A DNA stretch of 64,000 nucleotides, taken from assembly GCA_963803295.1 (NCBI GenBank), contig CAWDMC010000005.1:62001-126000 (forward strand), in the 5' to 3' direction. Numbering within the stretch: the stretch's first letter is position 1; each line of letters begins with the position of its first letter. Below the pieces are notes generated by a model. That model made no database searches and was not told the DNA's origin. It was given only the letters and a program-made list of their open reading frames with translations. The position numbers and the translations under genes are program-made. Source of the stretch: CAWDMC01 sp963803295. Lineage in GTDB: Bacteria; Acidobacteriota; Terriglobia; UBA7540. This document shows positions 1 through 9,327 of the stretch, piece after piece.

Positions 1-3000
1 CGCCGGGCAATGCTGGAGCGGCCGCCGCACATTCTCGTGACCACGCCCGAGTCCCTCTATCTCCTGCTGACGGCGGAGAAGAGCCGCGCCATTCTGAAAG
101 ATGTAGAGACGGTAATCCTGGATGAAATCCACTCCGTCGCTGACGACAAGCGGGGCGCACACCTGGCACTCTCACTTGAGAGGTTAGAGAGCCTGGTGGC
201 GCAATCACATCCCAACAGACCGCTGGTACGTATCGGACTCTCGGCGACGCAGAAGCCCATCGAGCTCGTGGCGCAATTCCTGGTGGGGAATAGCCGGCCG
301 GAACCTGCCATCGTGAATATCGGGCACCGGCGGGCACTTGACGTTGCGGTTGAAGTGCCGGGAAGCGAGTTGGGATCCATCGCCACCAACGAAATGTGGG
401 ACGAGGTTTACGACCGGCTGGCCGAGTTGGTTCGAACCCACCGTTCCACGCTGGTCTTTGTGAACACCCGCCGGCTGTCAGAGCGGATCGCCCATCACCT
501 CGGCGAGCGATTGGGAGAAGACGTGGTCGCGACCCATCACGGCAGCCTCTCGCGTAAGCTGCGCCTGGCCGCAGAGCACAGGTTGAAGTCGGGGGAAGTA
601 CGAGTCTTGGTAGCGACGGCCTCGCTCGAGCTCGGTATCGATATTGGTACGGTGGACCTTGTCTGCCAGATCGAATCGCCCCGCTCCGTTGCCGTGGCCG
701 TGCAACGTATTGGCCGCTCGGGCCATTGGCGGGGCGCAATATCCAAGGGTTGCCTCTTCGCTATGACACGCGACGGCCTCATCGAGTGCGCGGCCTTGGT
801 CAAAGCCATCCGGCAAGGTAAGCTCGACCGGCTCCATATCCCGGAGGCCCCCCTGGACGTCCTGGCTCAGCAAATCGTGGCCATGTGCGCCTGCGAAGAG
901 TGGAATGAACGTGACCTCTTTCACGTGGTGCGCCGCGCATATCCCTATCGAGACTTGCCCCAATCGGACTTTGATGCACTGGTGGAAGTCCTCTCCGAAG
1001 GCATCACAGCTCGCCGGGGTCGCTACGGGGCCTACCTGCACCGTGACCGGGTGCAGCATCGCCTGCGTGGTCGCCGCGGCAGCCGCCTGGTGGCGATCAT
1101 GAACGGGGGCGCTATTCCCGAAACTGCGCTCTACAATGTGGTGGCCGAGCCGGACGGCGCCATGGTGGGGACAGTCGATGAAGACTTTGCGGTCGAGAGT
1201 ATGCGGGGCGATATCTTCCTGCTGGGGAACAATTCATGGCGTATTCGCCGCGTCGAGAGCCATTCGGGACGCTTGTTGGTCGAGGATGCCCACGGAGCGG
1301 CGCCTAACGTCCCCTTCTGGCGAGGCGAGGCACCGGCGCGAACAACGGAGTTGTCGGAGGAAGTCTCAGAAATACGCCAGACAATAAGTGATTTGGCTGC
1401 TGGAGATGGGCTCGGTTCCGTAGGGGGGACCACCAAACAACCTGCTGATAAGATGCAAAGCTATCCTCCTGCCTTGGAAAACCAGGCGGCTGTCTCCTGG
1501 TTAAAGGAGCAATGCGGATTGGATGATGCCGGCGCCCAGCAGGCCGTTGAATACATTCTTGCCGGACGTGCCGTTCTCGGGGCGGTTCCAACTCGAAATG
1601 CCGTTGTCGGCGAGCGCTTTTTCGACGAGGGTGGCGGCATGCAGCTCGTCATCCATGCGCCGTTTGGCGCGAGAATCAACCGCGCCTGGGGCCTGGCACT
1701 CCGCAAGAGGTTTTGTCGTTCCTTTAACTTCGAACTGCAGGCCGCCGCAACCGAGGACGGCCTGAACATCTCACTAGGCGAGCAGCACAGCTTCCCGCTA
1801 GCCGATGTTTTCCACTTTCTGAGACCGCAGTCAGTCCGAAGCGTGCTGGAGCAAGCCGCGCTCGCCTCGCCGATCTTCAGCACTCGCTGGCGCTGGGATG
1901 CAACGCGTGCTTTGGCACTGACGCGCTTCCGCAATGGAAAGAAGATTCCCCTCCAGATCCAGCGCATGCGCGCCGACGATCTCCTGGCTGCGGTCTTCCC
2001 GGATGCGGCGGCATGCCAGGACAATATAGAAGGGGATCGTCCAATTCCGGACCATCCCCTCATCCGTGAGGTCATGAAGGACGTGCTCACGGAGGCCCTG
2101 GACCTTGAAGGATTGCAGCGCATCCTGGGTGGAATCGCCGATGGCAGCATTCGCATCGTCGCCGTGGACACGCCGGCACCGTCGCAGTTCTCTCACGAGA
2201 TCCTCAACGCCAACCCTTATGCGTACCTCGATGACGCGCCGCTCGAGGAGCGCCGCGCGCGAGCGGTGTCTTTACGCCGTACCCTGCCCGAGACCGTGCT
2301 CGGGGAAATCGGGCGGCTCGACCCCGCCGCCATCGCCCAGGTACGGGAAGAAGCCTGGCCGGACGTGCGTGATGCGGACGAGCTGAGCGAAGCACTCCAG
2401 GTTTTCGTGGCCTTGCCTGAAAACTTCCGCCCCCCTATCGGAGCGCCGGTTGCCTCTCAATGGGGTGATCTCTTCCGTCAACTTCTCACCGAGAACCGGG
2501 CCGCTCGCGCTTTTGTGGGCGATAGAGCGTTCTGGGTCGCGGCAGAGAGGACTAAGACGTTCTCGGCTCTCTTTTCTTCGGCAGAGTTCGAGACGCGGCC
2601 TGCCGCAATTGAGGCGGTCACCCCGACGAGAGAGGACGCGCTAGTCCAGCTAACTCGAGGATGGCTAGCGCATTCCGGACCGATCCAGATTCCAGCGCTG
2701 GCCGAGACCGTGCAGTTGCCGGAGCCGGAAATCGAGGCTGCCATGCTTCGGCTGGAGGCGGAAGGTACGGTTCTGCGAGGACGATTCACCGGCGCAGCCA
2801 CGACAGAGTGGTGCCAGCGTAGGCTGCTCGCACGAATTCACCGGCTTACCCTGGGAGAGCTGCGCAAGGATATCCAGCCTGTCACCGCGACGCAGTTCGT
2901 GCGGTGGTTGCTCCGGTGGCAACATGTCGCGCCCGGAACCCAGGTTTTGGGTGAACACGGGGCCCTGGAAGTTGTTCGGCAACTCCAGGGATTCGAAGCG

Positions 3001-3972
3001 CCGGCCAATGCCTGGGAGCCTTACATTCTGGCGCGCCGGATCTCCGGTTACGATCCTCGGCTTCTCGACCAGCTCTGCTTGACCGGCGCGATAGGCTGGG
3101 GAAGATTATCACCCCATCCCGCTACGCTCGATGTTATGGGCGGTTCCAGCCTCGAGGGAGAACATGACTTCCCGCCCTCCATCACCAAGCGTCGGGTCGT
3201 TCCTTCGAGCGTGGCTCCCGTCACCTTTTTTGTGAGAGAGGACTCCGACTGGATGATTCCACGACATACTTCTCTCCCGGAGGAGTCTCTTGCCTTGAGT
3301 CACGCCGGGCGCACGGTGCTCGAATTTATCCGCCAGCGAGGCGCCTCTTTCTTCTCCGACATTGTACGCGGAACCGGCAGACTGAAGTCCGAAGTGGAAA
3401 CGGCGCTCTGGGAATTAGTGACAGCGGGACTGTTGACAGCAGACGGCTTTGATAATCTGCGAGCTCTCATCGATCCCAGACGGCGCGCTGGCCAGGGAGC
3501 AAAGCGCGGCGCCCGCCCGCGACATAGCAGCGGGCGATGGTCGCTGCTCTTTTCGGGGGAATCAACGGACCGACTGAAGGCGATCGAGACGGTTTGCCGG
3601 GTGCTGCTGCAGCGCTACGGCGTAGTTTTTCGAGAGTTGGCGATGCGTGAGACATTCCCAGTGAAATGGCGCGAATTGCTGATCACTTTTCGCCGGCTGG
3701 AAGACCGTGGCGAGGTCCGAGGAGGCCGCTTTGTGGACGGATTCCTGGGTGAGCAATTTGGATTGCCTGTGGCACTGGAATCGCTGCGCGCCACGCGGGG
3801 TGCAGAACCGGCCGGCGAGACAGTGACCCTCTCGGCCGCCGACCCGCTGAACTTAGTGGGCATCGTCGTGCCGGGCGAGCGCGTGCCGGCGATTTCGGGA
3901 AGGTGGATCACGCTGCGAGATGGGGTATCGATCTCTGAACAATCCAATATACCCTCGGTCGTGGGATATTAA
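1..3972 (+). CDS. lhr: Lhr-family superfamily 2 helicase, 5' partial
   Basis: This is the C-terminal 1,323 residues of a large Lhr-type DNA/RNA helicase; the reading frame is open at base 1, so the true start and Walker A motif lie outside the window. Visible SF2 motifs are TTPES (motif Ib), DEIH (motif II, near residue 41), SATQ (motif III) and QRIGRSGH (motif VI, near residue 235). About 1,000 further residues follow the helicase core, matching the long winged-helix and C-terminal domains of Lhr rather than a short DEAD-box protein. Members of the family are ATP-dependent 3'-5' translocases linked to DNA repair. It ends about 50 bases before a decayed transposase. The family call is firm; the cellular role here is inferred. 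Confidence 0.9.
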   Translation, partial: RRAMLERPPHILVTTPESLYLLLTAEKSRAILKDVETVILDEIHSVADDKRGAHLALSLERLESLVAQSHPNRPLVRIGLSATQKPIELVAQFLVGNSRPEPAIVNIGHRRALDVAVEVPGSELGSIATNEMWDEVYDRLAELVRTHRSTLVFVNTRRLSERIAHHLGERLGEDVVATHHGSLSRKLRLAAEHRLKSGEVRVLVATASLELGIDIGTVDLVCQIESPRSVAVAVQRIGRSGHWRGAISKGCLFAMTRDGLIECAALVKAIRQGKLDRLHIPEAPLDVLAQQIVAMCACEEWNERDLFHVVRRAYPYRDLPQSDFDALVEVLSEGITARRGRYGAYLHRDRVQHRLRGRRGSRLVAIMNGGAIPETALYNVVAEPDGAMVGTVDEDFAVESMRGDIFLLGNNSWRIRRVESHSGRLLVEDAHGAAPNVPFWRGEAPARTTELSEEVSEIRQTISDLAAGDGLGSVGGTTKQPADKMQSYPPALENQAAVSWLKEQCGLDDAGAQQAVEYILAGRAVLGAVPTRNAVVGERFFDEGGGMQLVIHAPFGARINRAWGLALRKRFCRSFNFELQAAATEDGLNISLGEQHSFPLADVFHFLRPQSVRSVLEQAALASPIFSTRWRWDATRALALTRFRNGKKIPLQIQRMRADDLLAAVFPDAAACQDNIEGDRPIPDHPLIREVMKDVLTEALDLEGLQRILGGIADGSIRIVAVDTPAPSQFSHEILNANPYAYLDDAPLEERRARAVSLRRTLPETVLGEIGRLDPAAIAQVREEAWPDVRDADELSEALQVFVALPENFRPPIGAPVASQWGDLFRQLLTENRAARAFVGDRAFWVAAERTKTFSALFSSAEFETRPAAIEAVTPTREDALVQLTRGWLAHSGPIQIPALAETVQLPEPEIEAAMLRLEAEGTVLRGRFTGAATTEWCQRRLLARIHRLTLGELRKDIQPVTATQFVRWLLRWQHVAPGTQVLGEHGALEVVRQLQGFEAPANAWEPYILARRISGYDPRLLDQLCLTGAIGWGRLSPHPATLDVMGGSSLEGEHDFPPSITKRRVVPSSVAPVTFFVREDSDWMIPRHTSLPEESLALSHAGRTVLEFIRQRGASFFSDIVRGTGRLKSEVETALWELVTAGLLTADGFDNLRALIDPRRRAGQGAKRGARPRHSSGRWSLLFSGESTDRLKAIETVCRVLLQRYGVVFRELAMRETFPVKWRELLITFRRLEDRGEVRGGRFVDGFLGEQFGLPVALESLRATRGAEPAGETVTLSAADPLNLVGIVVPGERVPAISGRWITLRDGVSISEQSNIPSVVGY

Positions 3973-4020
3973 CTGATGTGTCGCAAGAGGTCGGGGATGA
4001 TCTGTTACGGTTGAGAGATC

Positions 4021-4730
4021 ATGGCTGAACCCCAGCGACCGGCGAGCTTCAAATGGCGGCGCTTCACACCGGAGGCGTTCTTTGTGCCGGCCGATGGTAT
4101 CTTCGCTACTCCCTTTCGTATCGTGATAGCCAGGAACTGCTGATCGAGCGAGGCTTCGAGATCGACCACACGATAGTCTGGCAATGGGTTCAGCGTTACA
4201 CGCCGGAACTCGAGGAGAGAACTCGACCGCATCTGAAGCCGACCAACAAGTCCTGGCGCGTGGATGAGAGCTATGTGCGGATTAAAGGCCGCTGGTTTTA
4301 CCTCTATAAAGCCATCGATTCCGTGGGAGCGACGATCGATTTCTACCTGTCGGTGTTTCGTTCTGCCGAAGCGGCCAAGGCATTGTTTGCTAAGGCACGG
4401 GCAGACCCTTCTCACCCTGCAGCCGCGGGTGATGAACACGGACCAAGCCTGGTGCTATCCACAAGCGATTCGCGAATCCAAGGAGTCCTACGAAAACGCT
4501 GCCGGCATGGGCCGGTTCAATATCTCAACATTCTCGAGCAAGATCACTGTGCTATCAAGAGACGGGGTCCGTGCCAAGCAGCATTTTCGTCCGTTCAGCT
4601 GCGTACGGAGGCGATTCAAGGTTACGAAACCATGCACAAGATTCCGAGGGATCAGGTTCCGCGGGTGAAGAACGGTGACATTCGAGTGCAGAACAGGTTC
4701 ATCGATCAAGTTTTCGGCCTGGCTGCGTGA
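4021..4730 (+). pseudogene. IS6-family transposase, multiply frameshifted remnant
   Basis: Pieces of an IS6/IS26-type DDE transposase lie in order but in alternating frames. The N-terminal MAEPQRPASFKWRRF begins at 4021. The frame shifts near 4075 to give WYLRYSLSYRD and the first acidic motif WRVDESYVRIKGRW, shifts near 4400 to give MNTDQAWCYPQAI (second Asp), and shifts back near 4510 to give LEQDHCAIKRR (third acidic residue) and the usual C-terminal RFIDQVFGLAA. At least three frame changes are needed, so no functional protein is expected. I could not identify terminal inverted repeats. It lies between lhr and a second gene remnant, which suggests an old insertion scar. Confidence 0.8.
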
Positions 4731-4744
4731 ACTCACTATCTCGG

Positions 4745-4900
4745 TCCGGGAAAGAGCTGCTCCGGCAATCTTGGTCCCTTCGCCGCGCTCCTCAGACAAT
4801 AACGGCAGTAGGGTTTCCGCGAAAACGGGTGACGTTCCAGAGCCCAATGTCGGGCTGGTTGCCCCAGGCATAGCGTCCACGGGAGTCGATCAGGTGCCCA
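4745..4900 (-). pseudogene. Possible SelO/YdiU (protein adenylyltransferase) remnant
   Basis: On the minus strand, GRYAWGNQPDIGLWNVTRF is followed, after a one-base frame change, by AETLLPLLSEE. The pattern GRY-x-x-x-NQP-x-IGLWN-x-x-R-x-A-x-x-LLPLL is like the core of SelO/YdiU pseudokinase-fold AMPylators. Only about 50 residues remain; the rest appears lost, with the IS6 remnant abutting the distal side. The match is from memory of the family motif and short, so the identity is tentative; what is direct is that two adjoining frames carry one continuous motif with no full-length gene. Confidence 0.4.
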
Positions 4901-5246
4901 AATGGGCGAGTGAGTTGCCATCCAGCCAGACAAAATCGTTCTCAACGGTGCGAGCAGCCGAGATTGGCTTATAATGATGCCGTTTTCGAGCACAAAAGGG
5001 TATTCCGGTCCATTCGTTTTGGGGAATTTGCAAGCTGAGGCTGCCGCCTTTCGGGACCGATGAATCCGGTTGGAGATTTCCGGACAGTTTCCAGGAGAAT
5101 GCCGCAGGGTGGGTGGGGCCAAGGATAGTTGGTGCCTGAATACTGCCAAGGCAAATGGGTAACGGTACCCAAGCAAGAGCCTGTTAAGCCAGGTAAGCGC
5201 TGGACTGCAAGCTGGGCCGATTTGACCTCAGGATTCTCACGGTGCC
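4901..5246. other. Gene-free stretch before the APC permease
   Basis: About 350 bases between the SelO-like remnant and the permease. Short open frames on both strands have no recognisable motif. No clear promoter, riboswitch or terminator was seen. It presumably contains the permease promoter and decayed sequence. Confidence 0.4.
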
Positions 5247-6641
5247 ATGGAAAAACTCTCCCCTCAAGCGCCAACAAGTGAAGCAACGCCCCATTTACGA
5301 CGAGTCATCACGCTCTGGGATTTGGTCTTCTACGGCATAGTCCTTGTACAGCCCATAGCGCCGATTCCCCTGTTTGGGGTCGCCCAAAAACTCTCGGACG
5401 GCCACTATGTAACCACCATCCTCCTCGCGATGTTCCCGATGTTGATCACCGCTTTCAGTTACGGCCGAATGGCCGCGATCTACCCTTCGGCAGGCTCAGC
5501 CTACACGTATGTGGGAAAGGGGCTGAGCACTTATCTTGGATTTCTGGTGGGCTGGGCGATGCTCCTTGACTACCTTTTACTGCCCCTCGTCAACGGCATC
5601 TGGGTGGCTGTCGCCGTCCATTCCCGCTATCTCACACAGGTTCCTTATGCGGTGGCGATGCTGCTGGTCGTTGTCTTCATGACAGCTCCCAACCTACGGG
5701 GTATCAGGACCTCAGCGCGTGCGGACAAGATTCTGCTGGTGGCCATGTGCTCGGTGACGGTGATCTTCGTTGTGCTGGCGATTCGATTCCTGGTGCATGG
5801 CCAAAGCTGGGGCGGCCTCTTATCGACTCAAGCCTTTTACAATCCCAAAACCTTCGCAACCCACACGATTTGGATGGCGACCTCATATGCCGCGCTGACC
5901 TATATCGGCTTCGACGGCGTCACCACCCTCGCTGAGGATGTCAAGAATCCGAAGCGCAACGTCCTGCTCGCGATCGTGCTGGTTTGCCTGTTCACAGGCA
6001 TGTTCGGCGGCTTCCTGGCCTATCTTGGCCAGCGTGTCTGGCCGGATTGGCACACCTTGCCTAATCTGGAAACGGCCTTCATGGACGTTTGCCAACGAGT
6101 GGGGGGCCTACCCCTGTTTCATGCGATGGGCTTCACCATCCTGCTGGCGCAGCTTGGAGGTGGGCTTGCTGGCCTTGTGGGTGCAGCGCGGCTGCTCTTT
6201 GGCATGGGCCGTGACAACGTGCTGCCGCGAAAAATCTTTGCTCACCTCAGCCCCGGCACGAGCACTCCTACCTATAACATTCTGATCGTTGGCGCTATTG
6301 CTTTTGTTGGGGCATTGGCGCTTCAATATGTTGGCAATGCCTTTGAGCATGCGGGCGAGATCCTGAACTTTGGAGCCTTTTTTGCTTTCATGAATGTGAA
6401 TTTGGCGGCCTTTTGGCAATTCGCATTCGTCCGACCCCATAAAAGCAAGTTACGGACTATTGTCGATTCTTCGTTGTCGCTGTTCGGAGCCGCTTTCTGC
6501 GGCGTTATCTGGTGGAATTTGGATGGCGTCGCCAAAATCGTCGGAGGCATCTGGTTCCTCATCGGAGGTATTTACCTCGCGTTCCACACACGCGGATTCC
6601 GCGCACCCCCACGAATGATCGATTTCGGTGAGTCAACTTAG
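5247..6641 (+). CDS. APC-superfamily amino acid permease
   Basis: A 464-residue integral membrane protein with about 12 hydrophobic segments. After a short hydrophilic N-terminus the first segment reads LWDLVFYGIVLVQPIAP, and the next regions contain SYGRMAAIYPSAGSAYTYVGKGL, the glycine-rich signature of amino acid-polyamine-organocation transporters (helices 2-3). Length fits the family. It likely imports an amino acid or amine by proton or sodium coupling; the substrate cannot be read from the sequence. The ATG at 5247 follows GGTGCC rather than a strong Shine-Dalgarno. The M24-peptidase-like gene starts 81 bases downstream in the same direction, so the pair may be co-transcribed and involved in amino acid or peptide use. 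Confidence 0.85.
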   Translation: MEKLSPQAPTSEATPHLRRVITLWDLVFYGIVLVQPIAPIPLFGVAQKLSDGHYVTTILLAMFPMLITAFSYGRMAAIYPSAGSAYTYVGKGLSTYLGFLVGWAMLLDYLLLPLVNGIWVAVAVHSRYLTQVPYAVAMLLVVVFMTAPNLRGIRTSARADKILLVAMCSVTVIFVVLAIRFLVHGQSWGGLLSTQAFYNPKTFATHTIWMATSYAALTYIGFDGVTTLAEDVKNPKRNVLLAIVLVCLFTGMFGGFLAYLGQRVWPDWHTLPNLETAFMDVCQRVGGLPLFHAMGFTILLAQLGGGLAGLVGAARLLFGMGRDNVLPRKIFAHLSPGTSTPTYNILIVGAIAFVGALALQYVGNAFEHAGEILNFGAFFAFMNVNLAAFWQFAFVRPHKSKLRTIVDSSLSLFGAAFCGVIWWNLDGVAKIVGGIWFLIGGIYLAFHTRGFRAPPRMIDFGEST

Positions 6642-6721
6642 CACGCGAGCGCCTGGCGCCGCAGGCCTGCTTTCCAGAGTCTTTGTCCTGGTGCGACTTA
6701 AGCGAACGGAGAAAATCAACC

Positions 6722-8140
6722 ATGGTTGAGCTAAAGCCGATCGAACTGCCTGACTTCGGCGGGCTGGATGAATCCCTGCCGCCGATCCCGCTGAACGAAT
6801 ACGAGCAGCGCCTGAGCGCCGTCGTTGCACGCATGAAAGAGGCCCACCTGCACTTCCTGCTGGTTTATGCCGACCGCGAGCATTTCGCCAACCTGGCCTT
6901 TCTGACGGGGTTTGATCCCCGCTTCGAGGAGGCTCTCCTCTTGCTCGATACCAGGGGTCGCCGGTGGCTCCTGGTGGGAAACGAGTGTATGGGCTACCTG
7001 CCCGACGCCGGGTTGAAGTGCGAAACCGTCCTGTTCCAGGAATTCAGCTTACTGGGACAGCCGCGTGGCGACTCCCGCAGCCTTCGAGCCATCTTCGCCG
7101 ATTTCGGAATTGCCCAAGGCGCTTCGGTTGGCTGCGCCGGGTGGAAGTACTTTGAGGGGCCGCTGGTCGATAATCCTAGTAGCGCGATCGAGATCCCCGC
7201 GTACATTGTTGACCTCTTAAGAAGCCTGGTGGCAGACCCAGAGAAAGTCCGCAACGCCGGTGAGCTCTTCATGAATCCCCTGGACGGCCTGCGCGTGATC
7301 AATTCCGCGGATCAGATCGCCCAATTCGAGTTTGCTTCGATCCGTACCTCGGAAAGCGTTCTATCCGTAGTCCGAGCTCTTCGCGAAGGAGTGGCGGAAA
7401 ACGAATTGGAGAAAAGATTGGTTTGCTGGGGCCTTCCGCTCTCATGCCACGCCATGATCAGTTTTGGAGAGAAGGTCAAGCGGGGACTTTCCAGCCCGTC
7501 GGCGCGCCGAGCTCGGCTGGGCGATTCCTTTTCAGTTGGCTTCGGTCTTCGCGGGGCACTGACCGCCCGGGCCGGAGCCGTTGCGCGCGGGCCCGAAGAC
7601 CTGCCCACCGAGCTCCGCGAATTCTACCCGCGATTGGCCAGCAATTATTTCGAGGTGGTGGCGTGCTGGTACGAGGCGCTCAAAATCGGCGCCCGGGGCC
7701 ACGACGTGTGGCAGACTGTTGACACTGCGCGGAACGATGCCGCGTACCGTTTCGCGGTCAACCCCGGGCACTACCTTCATCTGGATGAGTGGGTGCATTC
7801 GCCCTTCTTTCGGGGAAGCAACGTCCTCCTGCGCTCCGGGATGGCGCTGCAAATGGACATCATCCCAGTGTCGCGTGGCCCGTTCTGCTATATCAACGCC
7901 GAGGACGGGGTCGTGTTGGCCGACGAAACGCTGCGGGCGGAACTCCTCAGCCGGTATCCGGCCTGTTGGAGACGAATCGAAATGCGCCGGAGTTTCATGC
8001 GGGAGGTCGTGGGGATGAGATTGCACGAAGACGTCTTGCCTCTGAGCAATACGCCAGCCTGGCTGGCGCCCTACATCCTGGAGAATGCTAGAGCGTTCGT
8101 CTTAAGGGGGGCAACAAGCAAAACTCAGAGTGCCGCTTGA
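6722..8140 (+). CDS. M24/creatinase-fold protein, metal ligands partly lost
   Basis: A 472-residue protein with a creatinase-like N-terminal half (YADREHFANLAFLTGFDPRFEEALLLL) and a C-terminal pita-bread-like half. I chose ATG 6722 because CGGAG lies 8-10 bases upstream; an in-frame TTG at 6683 is less likely. In active M24 enzymes two Asp residues sit in a D-x-G...D-x-T-R segment; here the equivalent stretch reads GDSFSVGFGLRGALTARAG, with both Asp positions replaced. A His in NPGHYLHLDEW and an acidic pair in INAEDGVVL remain. It is therefore probably not a normal two-metal aminopeptidase. It follows the amino acid permease, hinting at a shared substrate. Confidence 0.7.
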   Translation: MVELKPIELPDFGGLDESLPPIPLNEYEQRLSAVVARMKEAHLHFLLVYADREHFANLAFLTGFDPRFEEALLLLDTRGRRWLLVGNECMGYLPDAGLKCETVLFQEFSLLGQPRGDSRSLRAIFADFGIAQGASVGCAGWKYFEGPLVDNPSSAIEIPAYIVDLLRSLVADPEKVRNAGELFMNPLDGLRVINSADQIAQFEFASIRTSESVLSVVRALREGVAENELEKRLVCWGLPLSCHAMISFGEKVKRGLSSPSARRARLGDSFSVGFGLRGALTARAGAVARGPEDLPTELREFYPRLASNYFEVVACWYEALKIGARGHDVWQTVDTARNDAAYRFAVNPGHYLHLDEWVHSPFFRGSNVLLRSGMALQMDIIPVSRGPFCYINAEDGVVLADETLRAELLSRYPACWRRIEMRRSFMREVVGMRLHEDVLPLSNTPAWLAPYILENARAFVLRGATSKTQSAA

Positions 8141-8294
8141 AAGTCAGTCTGGGAAGTCAGCTTCATACCAGCAATAAAAACCACAAGACTGCGAGGTACC
8201 GTCAAACCAAATCACAGGCCAAGAGACTTGTCGCTGTCGAAGTGCGGATTGTAACCGGGGAAACAGCAAACCCCTCAGTCCTCTGGATTGTTAA

Positions 8295-8368
<74 letters not shown>

Positions 8369-8446
8369 AGAAGACAGAAAAAACTGGGAAGCGAGAATGA
8401 CGAGCGCGATGGCCCTTAAGACTCGTCACTTGCCGTGCGTTTATGG

Positions 8447-8520
8447 TCGGGACGGCCAGATTTGAACTGGCGACCCCTTGCACCCCAAGCAAGTGCGCTA
8501 CCAGGCTGCGCTACGTCCCG
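8447..8520 (-). tRNA. tRNA-Pro (anticodon GGG)
   Basis: A second proline tRNA on the minus strand, 78 bases from the first. The acceptor stem is CGGGACG/CGTCCCG, the anticodon stem CTTGC/GCAAG encloses TTGGGGT (anticodon GGG), and the T arm contains GTTCAAATC. CCA is not encoded. With the CGG tRNA it reads the C-ending and G-ending proline codons favoured by GC-rich genomes. Confidence 0.95.
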
Positions 8521-8539
8521 ACAACAGCAATCAATCACG

Positions 8540-8944
8540 CTAGCACTGGCGTGAAAGGATTGTCAATATGCTCTGGAGTTCCCGTCTTATTGGATTGAGG
8601 TACGAAGGGTCAATTCCCGCAGAAAACAATGGTCTTTGCGTGGCTGCTTTCTTGGAGTTCTCTGCCTGAATCTGCCGTCGCGCGCCCTCAATGGTAAACC
8701 CCCGCTGATACAAGAGCCTCTTAATGCGGAAGACGGTCTCGACGTCCTTGCGGCGGTACAGGCGGTGTCCCGACTGCCGCACGGGCCGAAGCACTGGAAA
8801 CTCCGTTTCCCAATAGCGGAGCACGTAGGTTTTGGTCTCGGTCAACCTGCTAACCTCGCCAATGCGGAAATATAGTTTGTCGGGAATCGGAGGATCGCTG
8901 AAGAGATCGCGCGCTTCCGAACGGGATTTGCGTGGCGCTGTCAT
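8540..8944 (-). CDS. MerR-family transcriptional regulator
   Basis: A small DNA-binding protein. The segment LYFRIGEVSRLTETKTYVLRYWE is the MerR winged-helix signature, followed by HRLYRRKDVETVFRIKRLLYQRGFTIEGARRQI. The C-terminal portion is short with no cysteine effector site, so it is a minimal MerR type rather than a metal sensor. I chose the ATG at 8944, giving 134 residues; a TTG at 9076 in the same frame would add 44 residues that look non-conserved. It lies just upstream of the two tRNA-Pro genes on the same strand and could be transcribed with them. Its target is unknown. Confidence 0.85.
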   Translation of the reverse strand: MTAPRKSRSEARDLFSDPPIPDKLYFRIGEVSRLTETKTYVLRYWETEFPVLRPVRQSGHRLYRRKDVETVFRIKRLLYQRGFTIEGARRQIQAENSKKAATQRPLFSAGIDPSYLNPIRRELQSILTILSRQC

Positions 8945-9111
8945 GCTGGCCGATTCCGAGTTCGGGTCACCGGAGGCCTCAACCCACGCTGCCCCCGGAG
9001 CAGGCGTCCCTTGCTTGGTTGGATGCAAGTGCCCTTGCGGGCAGACGATTCGAAGCACCCCAAGCCTGCTGGCCAAGTATTAGGCTATCTTAGAGAAGCG
9101 AAGCGGAAGCG

Positions 9112-9324
9112 TCAAGATCTCAGAAGCCAATATATCCCATCTAATTGATCGAAAACGTCTTTGGGGTGCGTTGATTGTGCTGGGCAATCGCAGTCAACGT
9201 TTTTCACTCGTGGACCGTCTGGTCGGGAGACGTTCTGCTCGCCGGCAATGAGCCAGCCAACGAGACCGAGGGGCGACGGGTCCGGTTTGACTCCCGAGAT
9301 GAGGCTTTTCATTGGCGAGTTCAT
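9112..9324 (-). CDS. Possible small protein downstream of secreted protein
   Basis: A 70-codon frame beginning MNSPMKSLISGVK. Its support is a strong GGAGGG located 8-13 bases before the ATG, overlapping the end of the gene at 9328-9993, as expected for translational coupling. The protein has no recognised domain or clear membrane segment and contains a CDCPAQ motif. It may be a real small gene or chance; I do not recognise it. Confidence 0.35.
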   Translation of the reverse strand: MNSPMKSLISGVKPDPSPLGLVGWLIAGEQNVSRPDGPRVKNVDCDCPAQSTHPKDVFDQLDGIYWLLRS

Positions 9325-9327
9325 TTA

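Noticed and set aside
1461..2171. 236-codon minus-strand frame inside lhr
   Set aside because: Overlaps an unmistakable helicase frame; composition typical of an antisense shadow.
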